Shown piece by piece: positions 45,791-55,273 of a stretch of 64,000 nt of DNA (positions within the stretch are counted from its first letter, which is position 1; each line of letters begins with the position of its first letter). The notes under the pieces were generated by a model, which was given only the letters and a program-made list of their open reading frames with translations, had not been told where the DNA came from and did not search any database. Both the position numbers and the translations under genes were made by a program. Source of the DNA: Acidiphilium multivorum AIU301. Lineage in GTDB: Bacteria; Pseudomonadota; Alphaproteobacteria; Acetobacterales; Acetobacteraceae. The stretch spans positions 806,001-870,000 of the forward strand of contig NC_015186.1 of NCBI RefSeq assembly GCF_000202835.1, given 5' to 3'.

Positions 45791-46624
45791 ATGAGGCGAC
45801 GATCGGCATCTACCCGCGAAGGGCGGCAAGACCTCCTGCCCGTGCAGCGCCAGGCGCTGATTCTCGACCATGTCCGCCAGCACGGCGCGGCATCGATCCA
45901 TGATCTGGCGGCGGCGATCGGCTCCTCGGTCTCGACGATCCGGCGCGATCTCGACCGGCTGGAGAAGCGGCGGGCCCTGGCGCGCGCGCATGGCGGCGCG
46001 GCCCTGCCGGCCGAACCCGCCGCGACGTTCGAACCCGCCCCGGAACTCGCGGAACAACTCGCGCGCGCGGAAAAGCGCCTGATCGGTGCCGCCGCCGCGG
46101 ACATGCTCGCACCGGGCGAGAGCGTCATCTTCGACAGCGGCAGCACCGTGCGGTGGGCGGCCCAGGCCGCCATGGCGCGGGCGATCCCGCTCACCGCGGT
46201 CACCAACGATCTCGGCATTGCCCAGGTTCTCGCGCAATCCGAGACGATCAGGGTCATCGTCTCCGGCGGCACGGTTCGCCACGGCTCGCTCAGCCTGACC
46301 GGCGATCCGGGACGCGACTTCCTGGCCGGGCTCCATGCCGATACGCTGCTGCTCGGCACGCACACGATCAGCGGCACGGCGATCACCGACACCTCGGTGG
46401 AGATCGCGGCGATGAAGCGGGCGATGATCCGCGCGGCGCGACGGGTCATTCTCCTCGCGGACTCGACGAAGTTCCGCCTGCCGGCCTTCTGCACGATCTG
46501 CGATCTCGACGAGATCGACGCGCTGGTAACCGATGACGGCGTTGATCCGGGCGATCTCGATGCGGCGCGCGCGCGGGGCGTGACGGTCTCGCTCGTCTCG
46601 GCGTCGCGCGAAACGCCCCGATGA
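45791..46624 (+). CDS. DeoR-family transcriptional regulator
   Basis: This 277-residue sugar-metabolism repressor has the DeoR helix-turn-helix (VQRQALILDHVRQHGAASIH then SVSTIRRDLDRLEKR) and a DeoR sensor domain (FDSGSTVRWAAQA; LLADSTKF). Its end overlaps the sugar-acid kinase by 4 bases (ATGA), so it is cotranscribed with the pathway it probably controls. Effectors of such proteins are usually phosphorylated sugars. Confidence 0.9.
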   Translation: MRRRSASTREGRQDLLPVQRQALILDHVRQHGAASIHDLAAAIGSSVSTIRRDLDRLEKRRALARAHGGAALPAEPAATFEPAPELAEQLARAEKRLIGAAAADMLAPGESVIFDSGSTVRWAAQAAMARAIPLTAVTNDLGIAQVLAQSETIRVIVSGGTVRHGSLSLTGDPGRDFLAGLHADTLLLGTHTISGTAITDTSVEIAAMKRAMIRAARRVILLADSTKFRLPAFCTICDLDEIDALVTDDGVDPGDLDAARARGVTVSLVSASRETPR

Positions 46625-47745
46625 CGACCTCGGTCCGCCTTGTTGCCGATGATCTGACCGGCGCGCTCGATGCGGCCGTCCAGTTCACGGGGCGAAATCC
46701 GGGCCTTCCGGTGCTTCTTCGCGCGCGAAACGGCGCGCCTGTGCCGGAGACCGCGGCGATCAGCACCGCCTCGCGTGATCTCGATGCCGATGCCGCCGGG
46801 CGGCTCATGGCTGCCGCCGCGCCGTTCCTCGCCGGCGCCGGTCTCCGCTTCCTGAAAATCGACAGCCTGCTGCGCGGGCATTGGCCGCGCGACCTCGCGA
46901 TCTTGCTCGGCGCCTGTCCCGATCACGTATGCATCCTTGCGCCGGCTTTCCCCGCGCAGCGCCGGATCACGCGGAATGGCCGGCAATATGCGCCAGGCGC
47001 GGATGGCATCCTGGCTGCCTTGCCGCGGAGTCCCGGCGAGGAACTGGCATTGGCGGGCTGCCGCGCGCGGTACATTCCGGCCGGCGCCCTGCGCGCCGCA
47101 GACCTCGCGGCGGCGCCCGGCACAGTGCTGATCTGCGACGCACTCGTGCAGGAGGATCTGGACCGGCTCGTGGTCGTCGCGCGCGACCACGGCGCCCCCA
47201 TCCTCTGGTGCGGCAGTGCCGGCCTTGCCCGCGCCCTGGCAGGCGAGGGGCCCTGCCGGATCGTGCCCGAGCCGGGACCGCAGCTGATCCTCATCGGATC
47301 GGATCATCCGGTCACGCACGCGCAGATCGCCGCGGTGCCACCCTCCGCCGCGGCGCGGGTTGCCCTGGGAACGGACGGCGAGCGGGCCGCGTCCCTTGTC
47401 GCGCAGAGTCTCGCGCGCACGAGTTGCATCGTCACCGCCGATCTCCCGCGCGGCCTCGCGCCCGCCGAGGCCGCGCCGATGATCGCCGCGCGCCTGGCCG
47501 CGACGCTGCCCCGCCTGCCGCGGCCATCCGGTCTCGTCGTGATCGGCGGCGAGACGCTTGCTTCCGTCTGCGACGTCATCGGCGCCGAAGCCCTGTGCCT
47601 TGCCGGCGAGATCATGCCCGGCGTGCCGGTATCCCGGATCGGCGGCGGCCTCTGGGATGGCGTCGGGCTGATTTCGCGCTCCGGGGCCTTCGGCGCACCC
47701 GATTTTCTCGCCCGCCTGCTCGACGATCGCCTTGTCCCGTCATGA
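46621..47745 (+). CDS. Four-carbon acid sugar kinase (DUF1537, DtnK/OtnK family)
   Basis: This 374-residue kinase has the N-terminal RLVADDLTGALDAAVQF substrate domain and the C-terminal nucleotide domain with VVIGGETLASV and SRSGAFGAPDFL. Family members phosphorylate D- or L-threonate, erythronate or oxidised derivatives. It lies with a PdxA-type dehydrogenase, the usual partner. Exact sugar acid is not readable from sequence. Confidence 0.88.
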   Translation: MTTSVRLVADDLTGALDAAVQFTGRNPGLPVLLRARNGAPVPETAAISTASRDLDADAAGRLMAAAAPFLAGAGLRFLKIDSLLRGHWPRDLAILLGACPDHVCILAPAFPAQRRITRNGRQYAPGADGILAALPRSPGEELALAGCRARYIPAGALRAADLAAAPGTVLICDALVQEDLDRLVVVARDHGAPILWCGSAGLARALAGEGPCRIVPEPGPQLILIGSDHPVTHAQIAAVPPSAAARVALGTDGERAASLVAQSLARTSCIVTADLPRGLAPAEAAPMIAARLAATLPRLPRPSGLVVIGGETLASVCDVIGAEALCLAGEIMPGVPVSRIGGGLWDGVGLISRSGAFGAPDFLARLLDDRLVPS

Positions 47746-47878
47746 CCGTCCGATGCCGCATCTTCAATGATGCAGGATGAACCGAGGCGTTTCAAAATCA
47801 ATCATAAAACATGAGCGTTATTGACACCGAGGCGGCCGCGGCTCATGTTCGCGCCGTCACGAGACCGGAGGTGCATTG
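47746..47878. promoter_or_regulatory. AT-rich control region between kinase and PdxA-type gene
   Basis: The 133-bp gap contains an AT-rich core around 47785-47822 with the string TCATAAAACATGAGCGTTAT, a possible promoter or DeoR site. A GGAGG ribosome site stands at 47867-47871. Confidence 0.3.
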
Positions 47879-48928
47879 GTGGCCATTCCGCGTATTGCCG
47901 TCACGATGGGGGATCCGGCGGGTGTCGGCCCCGAGATCATCGCGAAGGCCGCCCAGCGCCTGAAGGATCGGATCGAGGCCGGCGAGCTTGCGCTGGTGGT
48001 GACGGGGTCTGGCCACCGCCTCGCTGCCGCTTGCGCCGGGTTGGGCATTGCCCAGCCTTTCGCGGCCGTTTCCGCCGATACCCCGCGCGAGGCGCTGCCG
48101 CCTTGTGCGCTGGTCGAGGTCGGGCCCGACGCCTCTGCCATCGAGCCGGGCAAGGTTTCGGCCGTCGCGGGCGAAAGCGCCTATCAGGCGATCGCCGCCG
48201 GCGTGCGCATGGCGATGGGCGGCCTGGTCGATGCGATCTGCACGGCGCCGATCAACAAGGAGGCGCTCAATCTCGCCGGCCATCATTACAGCGGCCATAC
48301 CGAGCTGCTTGCCGATCTCACCGCCGCGCGGAATTCGGTGATGATGCTGGCCCATGGCAACATGCGCGTGAGCCATGTCTGCACCCATGTCGCGCTGCGC
48401 GACGTGCCGAAGCGCCTCACGCCCGAGCGGCTGCGTCAGGTGGTGGAACTGACGGCGGACGCGCTGAACCGGCTGGGCATCGCCCGCCCGCGGATCGGCA
48501 TCGCCGCGCTCAATCCGCATGCCGGCGAGAACGGCCTGTTCGGCCGAGAGGATATCGACATCACCGCCCCCACCGTCGAGGATCTGCGTCGCGCCGGCCA
48601 CGACGTGACGGGTCCGGTTCCGGGCGACACGATCTTCGTGAAACTGCGGGCCGGCCAGTTCGACGCGGTCGTCGCGATGTATCACGACCAGGGCCATATC
48701 CCGGTGAAGCTGCTGGGCTTTTCGGTCGACCCCACGACCGGCGAATGGCAGGCGCTCAGCGGCGTCAACGTCACGCTCGGCCTGCCGATCATCCGCACGT
48801 CGGTCGACCACGGCACGGCGTTCGACATTGCCGGCAAGGGCATCGCCAGCGAGCAGAGCCTGCTGGAAGCCATCGACTATGCGGTGCAACTCGCGCAAGG
48901 ATCGGACCGGACCGCGCCCTCACCGTAA
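47879..48928 (+). CDS. PdxA2-type decarboxylating dehydrogenase
   Basis: This 349-residue PdxA-family enzyme shows IAVTMGDPAGVGPEIIAKA, CTAPINKEALNLAGHHYSGH and VAMYHDQGHIPVKLLGF, with metal-binding His/Asp residues. Beside a DUF1537 kinase such proteins oxidise and decarboxylate a 4-phospho-four-carbon acid to dihydroxyacetone phosphate, not make vitamin B6. A GTG start at 47879 is chosen because GGAGG is 7 bases before it; TTG at 47876 is the alternative. True PdxA cannot be fully excluded. Confidence 0.87.
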   Translation: MAIPRIAVTMGDPAGVGPEIIAKAAQRLKDRIEAGELALVVTGSGHRLAAACAGLGIAQPFAAVSADTPREALPPCALVEVGPDASAIEPGKVSAVAGESAYQAIAAGVRMAMGGLVDAICTAPINKEALNLAGHHYSGHTELLADLTAARNSVMMLAHGNMRVSHVCTHVALRDVPKRLTPERLRQVVELTADALNRLGIARPRIGIAALNPHAGENGLFGREDIDITAPTVEDLRRAGHDVTGPVPGDTIFVKLRAGQFDAVVAMYHDQGHIPVKLLGFSVDPTTGEWQALSGVNVTLGLPIIRTSVDHGTAFDIAGKGIASEQSLLEAIDYAVQLAQGSDRTAPSP

Positions 48929-49029
48929 CGCGACGACCCGCCACGGCGCGCCGGTCAGGGCGTGCCGATCGATGACAAACGGCCGGACGCGGGCTCTGCC
49001 CGGGCGGTCACAAAGGGAGGATAATATTG

Positions 49030-50121
49030 ATGCGCAATACCATCGTTTCCGCAGTGGTCGCGGCCGGCATCCTGGCCGCGACGGGCACCGCCGCCGCCGA
49101 TAACCTTGTGGCGCCGAAGAGCCTCGCCGCCTGCTTCGTCCCGCAGACGGCATCGACGCCGATGGTCAAGCTGAAGGCGAAGCACGGCCCCTACAGGATC
49201 GCCTTCAGCAACTCGTATTACGGCAACAACTGGCGCACCGAGATGCTGAACATCGCCCGCGCCTACGTGAAGCAGCCGGCGGTCGCGAAATACATCTCGA
49301 AGTTCGAGATCCAGAATGCCGGCAACAACGTCGCCCAGCAGGTCGCGCAGATCCGCCAGATGATCCTGGGCGGCTACAACGCCATCGTCATCGACGCCGC
49401 CTCGCCCTCCGGCCTCAACAGCGTCATCAACGAGGCGGTCAATCACGGCATCGTCGTCGTCGCCTTCGACAATACGGTGACGACCGACAAGGCGATCAAC
49501 ATCAACGAGGACCAGGCGGCGATGGGCCGCATGTGGGCGCAGTTCCTCACGAAGGAAACCGGCGGCAAGGGCAAGATCCTGATGGTCCGCGGCCTCGCCG
49601 GCACGACGGTCGATAACGACCAGGGCGACGGCGCCATGGCCGTGTTCAAGAAATCTGCGGGGCTCTCGGTCAAGCAGGTCTATGGCAACTGGGATGTCGG
49701 GGTGAACCAGAAGGTCACCGCCGATGCGCTCTCGACCAGCCACGATGTCGCCGGCGTCTGGGGCACCGAAGGGGCCACCGGCGCGCTGCAGGCCTTCCTG
49801 CAGGTGAAGGCGAAGCTGGTGCCGATGACCAGCGAGTCGGATAACGGCTTCATGAAGCTCGCGGTCGAGCATCACGTCCCGGCGCTGGTCATCGGCCAGT
49901 CGCCGGCGCTGGCGGCCGCGGCCATCCGCGCGGCGATCGCCGCCCTCGACGGGCAGAGCCTGCCGCGCACCGCGAACATCCCGCTCAACCCGGTGACGAC
50001 GAAGCAGATGAAGGCCGGCGTCAACTACTTCCCGAAACTGCCGAACAGCTTCGTCACCGATATCGACATCCCGCAATGCGGCGTGAAGATCCCGGTCGGC
50101 GCCGTGGTCCACGGCAGCTGA
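49030..50121 (+). CDS. Sugar ABC transporter substrate-binding protein (ribose type)
   Basis: This 363-residue periplasmic binding protein has a signal peptide (residues 1-24, ending in AAA) and a type I periplasmic-binding fold. Visible segments are YRIAFSNSYYGNNWRTEMLN, VIDAASPSGLNSVINEAV and KGKILMVRGLAGTTVDNDQG. Position after the kinase and PdxA2-type genes suggests it binds a four-carbon sugar acid. A GGGAGG ribosome site precedes the ATG. Confidence 0.92.
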   Translation: MRNTIVSAVVAAGILAATGTAAADNLVAPKSLAACFVPQTASTPMVKLKAKHGPYRIAFSNSYYGNNWRTEMLNIARAYVKQPAVAKYISKFEIQNAGNNVAQQVAQIRQMILGGYNAIVIDAASPSGLNSVINEAVNHGIVVVAFDNTVTTDKAININEDQAAMGRMWAQFLTKETGGKGKILMVRGLAGTTVDNDQGDGAMAVFKKSAGLSVKQVYGNWDVGVNQKVTADALSTSHDVAGVWGTEGATGALQAFLQVKAKLVPMTSESDNGFMKLAVEHHVPALVIGQSPALAAAAIRAAIAALDGQSLPRTANIPLNPVTTKQMKAGVNYFPKLPNSFVTDIDIPQCGVKIPVGAVVHGS

Positions 50122-50146
50122 GCAAGGCGGAACGAGGGCGAGGCCG

Positions 50147-51721
50147 GTGCCGATTGCGGCTGACGGAGCCAGGCGCGCGGGCGGCGCGGGTGCTGCTGCC
50201 GCGCCGACGCTGGCGGCAACCGGCCTGTCCAAGCGCTTCGGCGGCGTCGTCGCGCTGCGGCGGGCCGATCTCGCGCTTTATCCGGGCGAGGTTCACGCCC
50301 TGCTCGGCGCCAACGGCGCCGGCAAGAGCACGCTGGTCAAGCTGCTCGCCGGCATCGAGCAGCCGGATGACGGCACCATCGAGGTCGGCGGCGCCGCCAT
50401 GCGCTTCGCCAGCCCGCACGCCGCCCTCGCCGCCGGCATCGCCACCGTGCACCAGGAACTCTCGCTCTTCCCGAGCCTGAGCGTTGCCGAGAACATCCTC
50501 ATCGGCCAGGAACCGCTGCGCGGCGGGCACTGGATCGATGCCGCGGCAATGCGCGAGCGGGCGCGCGTCCTGCTGGCAATGCTGGGCGCGACGGATATCG
50601 ACCCCGACGCGACCGTCGGCGATCTTCCGCTCGCCCAGGCGCAACTCGTCGAAATCGCGAAGGCGCTGTCGACCGATCCGCGCGTCCTGATCCTCGACGA
50701 GCCGACCTCCGCCCTCTCCATCGCCGAGGTCGAACACCTGATAACGGTCATCGAACGGCTGCGGGACCGTGGCACGGCGATCGTGCTGATCTCGCACCGG
50801 CTCGGCGAAATCGAACGCCTGGCCGATCGCGTGTCGATCCTGCGCAGCGGCGAGAAGGTCGGCGAGTTTCCGCCCGGCGATTTCAGCCGCGACAGGGCGC
50901 TGGCCCTGATGCTCGGCGAGGCCTGGCAGGAGCGCCAGACTGCCCGGCCAGCGGAAGCCTTTGCCGGTCGGGCGGACGACACGATCCTTCACGTCAGCGG
51001 CCTCGCCCTGGCGCCGCATTTCGCCGATATCGGCTTCGACCTCCGCCGCGGCGAGGTGCTCGGCCTCGCCGGCCTCGAAGGGCAGGGGCAGAAGGAATTC
51101 CTGTTCGCCCTGTTCGGCCTGTTCCGCCGCGGACTGGAGGGCGTTATCGAGATCGGCGGCCGGCGACTGCTGCCGCGCCGGCCCCGCGACGCCATCGCGG
51201 CGGGCATCGCCCTGATCCCCGACGACCGCAAGACGCTCGGCGGCTTCCTCGGCCTCAGCATCGCGGAAAACATCGCCATCACCGTGCTGGGTTCCCTGCG
51301 GCGGCGCCTCCTGATCAGCCGTCGCGCCGAGGCGGACCTGGTCGACGACCATATCCGTCGTCTCGGCATCAAATGCGCCAGCCGCGCGGTGCCGCTCGGC
51401 AGCCTGAGCGGCGGGAACCAGCAGAAGGTTGTGGTCGCCAAATGGCTGGCCCGGCGCGAACCCGTCTATGTCTTCTGCGACCCGACGCGCGGTGTCGATG
51501 CCGGGGCGCGCGGCGAACTCTTCGGCGTAATCCGCGAACTCGCCGCCCAGGGCACCGCCGTGCTGTTCTATTCCACCGACATTTCGGAGTTTTCGCTGCT
51601 GTGCAACCGCGTTCTGGTCTTCCGCGAGGGCCGCGTCGCCGGGTCGCTCGAAGGAGCCTCCATCACGGAACAGAACATCCTCGACCTGTCCTTCCACGAG
51701 GCCGCGCATGAAGCCGCCTGA
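50147..51721 (+). CDS. Sugar ABC transporter ATPase (RbsA-like, two ABC domains)
   Basis: This 524-residue double ATPase has a first domain with Walker A GANGAGKSTLV, Walker B VLILDEPTSALS and a Q-loop HQELSLFPSLS. The second domain has the degenerate Walker region GLEGQGQKEF but an intact signature SLSGGNQQKVVVAKWL, the usual asymmetry of RbsA/MglA proteins. The GTG at 50147 is used. Its 3' end overlaps the first permease by 14 bases. Confidence 0.93.
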   Translation: MPIAADGARRAGGAGAAAAPTLAATGLSKRFGGVVALRRADLALYPGEVHALLGANGAGKSTLVKLLAGIEQPDDGTIEVGGAAMRFASPHAALAAGIATVHQELSLFPSLSVAENILIGQEPLRGGHWIDAAAMRERARVLLAMLGATDIDPDATVGDLPLAQAQLVEIAKALSTDPRVLILDEPTSALSIAEVEHLITVIERLRDRGTAIVLISHRLGEIERLADRVSILRSGEKVGEFPPGDFSRDRALALMLGEAWQERQTARPAEAFAGRADDTILHVSGLALAPHFADIGFDLRRGEVLGLAGLEGQGQKEFLFALFGLFRRGLEGVIEIGGRRLLPRRPRDAIAAGIALIPDDRKTLGGFLGLSIAENIAITVLGSLRRRLLISRRAEADLVDDHIRRLGIKCASRAVPLGSLSGGNQQKVVVAKWLARREPVYVFCDPTRGVDAGARGELFGVIRELAAQGTAVLFYSTDISEFSLLCNRVLVFREGRVAGSLEGASITEQNILDLSFHEAAHEAA

Positions 51722-52712
51722 AGCCGCGCGCCCCGCCGCCCCCCGCCGGCGCGGACGGATCGAGAAGCATCTGGGGCCGGTGTCCTGCGCCATCGGCCTT
51801 GCCGTGGTGATCGGCCTCTATGCGCTCCGCCAGCCGCTGATCCTCTCGCCCTTTGGCCTCGCCAGCCTCGCCAACGTCTCGGTGCCGCTTGCCCTTGCCG
51901 CGATCGGCCAGACCATCGTGCTGCTCGGCGCGGGCCTCGATCTGTCGATCGGCGCCGAGATCACCCTGGTCAACTGCTTCGCGGCGACGACGATGCAGGG
52001 CAGCCCGCTCGGCATCGGCGGCATCGTCGTGCTGTCGCTGCTGATCGGCCTCGGGCTCGGCGCGGTGAACGGCCTGATCATCGCCTACGGGCGCGTGGAA
52101 CCGCTGATCGCCACCTTCTGCACCTCGTTCATCTATGGCGGCGCGGCGCTGATCATCCTGCCGCGCCCCGGCGGCGCCATCCCCGCCGGCTTCGCCAACG
52201 CGCTGACCGGAAACTGGGGCATTTTGCCGTTCTCGCTGGTGTTGCTGGCCGCCGCCGTGCTGCTGGCCTGGATTCCCGTCTTCCGCTCCCGCCTCGGCCG
52301 GTTCATCGTCGCGGTCGGCGATGACGCCGAAAGCGCGCGCGTCTCCGGCCTGCCGGTGCGCCGCGTCGAAATGACCAGCTATGTGCTGGCCGGACTGTTC
52401 GCCGCGATCGCCGCCCTGTTCCTCGCCGCCGAGACCACATCCGGCGATCCCACGATCGGCAGCATCTACACGCTCAACTCGCTCGCCGCCGCGGTGCTCG
52501 GCGGCGTCGCGCTGACCGGCGGGCGCGGCACGGCCATCGGGCCGATCCTCGGCAGTTTCCTGCTCTCGATCATCCTCAACGCCCTCGGCGTCTTCAACGT
52601 CTCCGCCTTCTGGCAGGATTGCATCGAAGGATTGATCCTCATGGTGGTGCTCGGCCTCGGCGGGCTGCGCCTGCTGCGCGGCGGCAACTGGCTCACGGTG
52701 CTGCGCCAGTGA
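51708..52712 (+). CDS. Sugar ABC transporter permease (RbsC-like), first
   Basis: This 334-residue permease is of the BPD_transp_2 family with about 9-10 membrane helices. Landmarks are GQTIVLLGAGLDLSIGAEIT and the C-terminal LGGVALTGGRGTAIGPILGS segment that faces the ATPase. It overlaps both the ATPase and the next permease, so the genes form one unit. Having two different RbsC-like permeases suggests a heterodimer channel. Confidence 0.93.
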   Translation: MKPPEAARPAAPRRRGRIEKHLGPVSCAIGLAVVIGLYALRQPLILSPFGLASLANVSVPLALAAIGQTIVLLGAGLDLSIGAEITLVNCFAATTMQGSPLGIGGIVVLSLLIGLGLGAVNGLIIAYGRVEPLIATFCTSFIYGGAALIILPRPGGAIPAGFANALTGNWGILPFSLVLLAAAVLLAWIPVFRSRLGRFIVAVGDDAESARVSGLPVRRVEMTSYVLAGLFAAIAALFLAAETTSGDPTIGSIYTLNSLAAAVLGGVALTGGRGTAIGPILGSFLLSIILNALGVFNVSAFWQDCIEGLILMVVLGLGGLRLLRGGNWLTVLRQ

Positions 52713-53695
52713 CGGCGCCCGGCAAGACGGCGCGCATCGGGACAGGCCCGGCGCCGTTCGCCGCCCGCCTCGGGCCGGCGGCGCGGCGCATGCTGCTGTC
52801 CTACCTGATCCTCCTTCTCGTTTATGGCTGCGCCGTCGCGGTGAATCCCGAATTCCTCGGCTGGGGCACCATACGGCTGCAACTCGTGCAGGCGACGTTC
52901 ATCGGCCTGATCGCGATCGGCGAGACCTTCGCCATCCTGATCGGCCAGATCGACCTTTCGGTGCCGTGGACCATCACCCTCTCGGCCATCCTGAGCACCA
53001 ATCTCGCGGCGGTGTACGGCCATCAGTGGATCGCCTTCGCCATCGTCATCGCGGTCGGCGTCGCGGTGGGGCTGCTGAACACGCTCGGCGTGTTCGTGCT
53101 GCGGGTGCATTCGCTGATCTGGACGCTCAGCGTCAACCTGCTGCTCCAGGGCATCGCCCTCGTCTACACGAACGCCGTCGCGCCGACGACCCATATCCCC
53201 GGCGCCGCCCGCGCGCTCGCGCTCGGCAATGTGGGGTTCATGCCGGCGGCGTTCCTCGTCTGGATCGTCTGCGGCGCGACTTCCATCCTGGCCCTGCGGG
53301 CGATGCCGTTCGGCCGCTCGATCTATGCGATCGGCAACAGCCCGGCGGCAGCCCTGCTCTCCGGCGTGCCGATCGGACGGGTGACGGCACTGATCTTCGT
53401 CATCAGCGCGACATGCGCCGCCTTCGTCGGGCTGCTGCTGAGCGGATATTCGTCGCAGGCCTATCTCGGCATGGGCAACGACTATCTGCTCCCGCCGATC
53501 GCCGCCGTCGTCATCGGCGGCACCCGGCTGTCAGGCGGCGAGGGGGGCTATGCCGGCAGCATCGCCGGCGCGCTGACCGTCGTCCTGCTGCAGGCGATCC
53601 TGGTGACGCTGAACATTTCCGAAGGCGCGCGCCAGCTCGTCTTCGGCGCCATCCTGCTGGCGCTGGCATTGCTGTTCCTCAAGCGGCGGTCATAG
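52709..53695 (+). CDS. Sugar ABC transporter permease (RbsC-like), second
   Basis: This 328-residue permease parallels the preceding one: IGETFAILIGQIDLSVPWTI near helix 2-3 and VIGGTRLSGGEGGYAGSIAG near the end. The start is GTG at 52709, overlapping the upstream stop as GTGA. It is the last gene of the sugar-acid unit. Confidence 0.92.
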   Translation: MTAPGKTARIGTGPAPFAARLGPAARRMLLSYLILLLVYGCAVAVNPEFLGWGTIRLQLVQATFIGLIAIGETFAILIGQIDLSVPWTITLSAILSTNLAAVYGHQWIAFAIVIAVGVAVGLLNTLGVFVLRVHSLIWTLSVNLLLQGIALVYTNAVAPTTHIPGAARALALGNVGFMPAAFLVWIVCGATSILALRAMPFGRSIYAIGNSPAAALLSGVPIGRVTALIFVISATCAAFVGLLLSGYSSQAYLGMGNDYLLPPIAAVVIGGTRLSGGEGGYAGSIAGALTVVLLQAILVTLNISEGARQLVFGAILLALALLFLKRRS

Positions 53696-53741
53696 TTGCC
53701 GCCGCCGCACTCCCATCGCGAGGCAGGGCGGGATTGAAGAT

Positions 53742-54506
53742 CTAATGCCGGCAACCCAGCAGCGCCCGCGTCTTCGGGTGAACCGGCTGCTCGAACAGGA
53801 CCGCAGGCGGCCCATCCTCGACGATGCGCCCGCGATCCATCACGATGATCCGATCCGCGACATTTCGCGCAAAGCCCATTTCATGCGTCACGATCATCAT
53901 CGTCATGCCGTCCTGCGCCAGATCGCGCATCACCGCGAGCACTTCGCCCACCATCTCGGGGTCGAGCGCCGAGGTCGGCTCATCGAAGAGCATCACCGCC
54001 GGCTGCATCGCGAGCGCACGGGCGATCGCGACCCGCTGCTGTTGTCCGCCCGAGAGGGAGGATGGCATCGCCCTGGCCTTGTGCGAGAGGCCGACGCGTG
54101 CCAGCAGCGCTTCCGCTCGCGATACCGCTTCCGCTCGCGGCCTGCCGCGAACTTTCATGGGCGCGAGGATGATGTTTTCGATGACATCGAGATTTGCGAA
54201 CAGGTTGAAGCGCTGGAACACCATGCCGACATCCCGTCGCTGCCGGGCGATGTTGACCTCGAGATCCTCCGCCAGTTTTCCGTTCTGCTCGCGGTAGCCG
54301 ATCAGGCCGCCATTGACCACGATGCGCCCGCCCTCGATTTTCTCGAGATGGTTGATGCACCGCAGCAGAGTGGTCTTGCCCGAACCCGAGGAACCGATCA
54401 GGACAACGGTCTCGCCGCGGCGGACGCCGAAACTGACACGGTCGAGAACTTTCGTGTTGCCGAAACGCTTTTCCACGTCCTCGGCTTCGATCAGGAGCGG
54501 CTGCAT
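53742..54506 (-). CDS. Polar amino acid ABC transporter ATPase
   Basis: This 254-residue ATPase of the GlnQ/HisP type has Walker [19 protein letters not shown], signature [15 protein letters not shown] and Walker [20 protein letters not shown]. The ATG at 54506 overlaps the permease stop by one base (TGATG). It drives uptake by the permease and binding protein upstream. Confidence 0.94.
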   Translation of the reverse strand: MQPLLIEAEDVEKRFGNTKVLDRVSFGVRRGETVVLIGSSGSGKTTLLRCINHLEKIEGGRIVVNGGLIGYREQNGKLAEDLEVNIARQRRDVGMVFQRFNLFANLDVIENIILAPMKVRGRPRAEAVSRAEALLARVGLSHKARAMPSSLSGGQQQRVAIARALAMQPAVMLFDEPTSALDPEMVGEVLAVMRDLAQDGMTMMIVTHEMGFARNVADRIIVMDRGRIVEDGPPAVLFEQPVHPKTRALLGCRH

Positions 54507-55258
54507 CAGGCGGTTTCCGTCATCGGCTGGCTGATGGCGTCGATGGCGCTGTCGTCGGGCTGCCTGTCCATCCGGCGCTCGACCTGCGCCATCACGGCAC
54601 CCCATATCGTGGTCAACGCGAGAAAATAGAGGGCAAGCACCGAGTAGAGTTCGAAGGTGCGGAACGTGGCCGAATTGATCGTCTCGGTGACCAGCAGCAT
54701 TTCCGAAACGCCGATCACGCTCACCAGCGTCGAGTTCTTCAGCATGATGTTGAACTGATTGCCGATCGGCAACAAAACCACACGTAGCGCCTGGGGCAGC
54801 ACGACATATCGAAGGATCTGCCAGGGAACCATGCCGAGCGATTTCGCCGCCTCGGTCTGGCCGCGATCGACGGCATCGATGCCGGCCCTGAATATTTCGG
54901 CCATGTACGCCCCTTCGTTCAGGCCCAGCGCGAGGATGCCGGCCTGCACATTGCCCGCGAGGGTGAGTCCGCCGAGATGGATGTCATGGAACCGGAGAAT
55001 GCCGGCGGCCGCGAGTCCGGTATAGATGAAGACGATCTGCACCAGCAGAGGCGTGCCGCGCATCAGGAAGATATAGGCCCGCGCCGGCCAACGCAGGACG
55101 CCCATCTTCGACCGCCTTGCGAGCGCTGCGGGCAGACCGATCGCGAGCCCGATCGCCTGCCCCCCGACGCTGATCATGATCGTCAGCCAGAGCCCCTCAA
55201 GGAAGGCGCCGTTCGGCTCCAGCAGCTGATGCCAGAAATAAGGCCAGTCGAAATGCAC
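54506..55258 (-). CDS. Polar amino acid ABC transporter permease
   Basis: This 250-residue HisMQ-type permease has about five membrane helices and the EAA region [40 protein letters not shown] is typical of the family. It lies 15 bases after the binding-protein gene. Only one permease is present, so it probably works as a homodimer. Confidence 0.93.
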   Translation of the reverse strand: MHFDWPYFWHQLLEPNGAFLEGLWLTIMISVGGQAIGLAIGLPAALARRSKMGVLRWPARAYIFLMRGTPLLVQIVFIYTGLAAAGILRFHDIHLGGLTLAGNVQAGILALGLNEGAYMAEIFRAGIDAVDRGQTEAAKSLGMVPWQILRYVVLPQALRVVLLPIGNQFNIMLKNSTLVSVIGVSEMLLVTETINSATFRTFELYSVLALYFLALTTIWGAVMAQVERRMDRQPDDSAIDAISQPMTETA

Positions 55259-55273
55259 CTCGATGCTCCGCGC

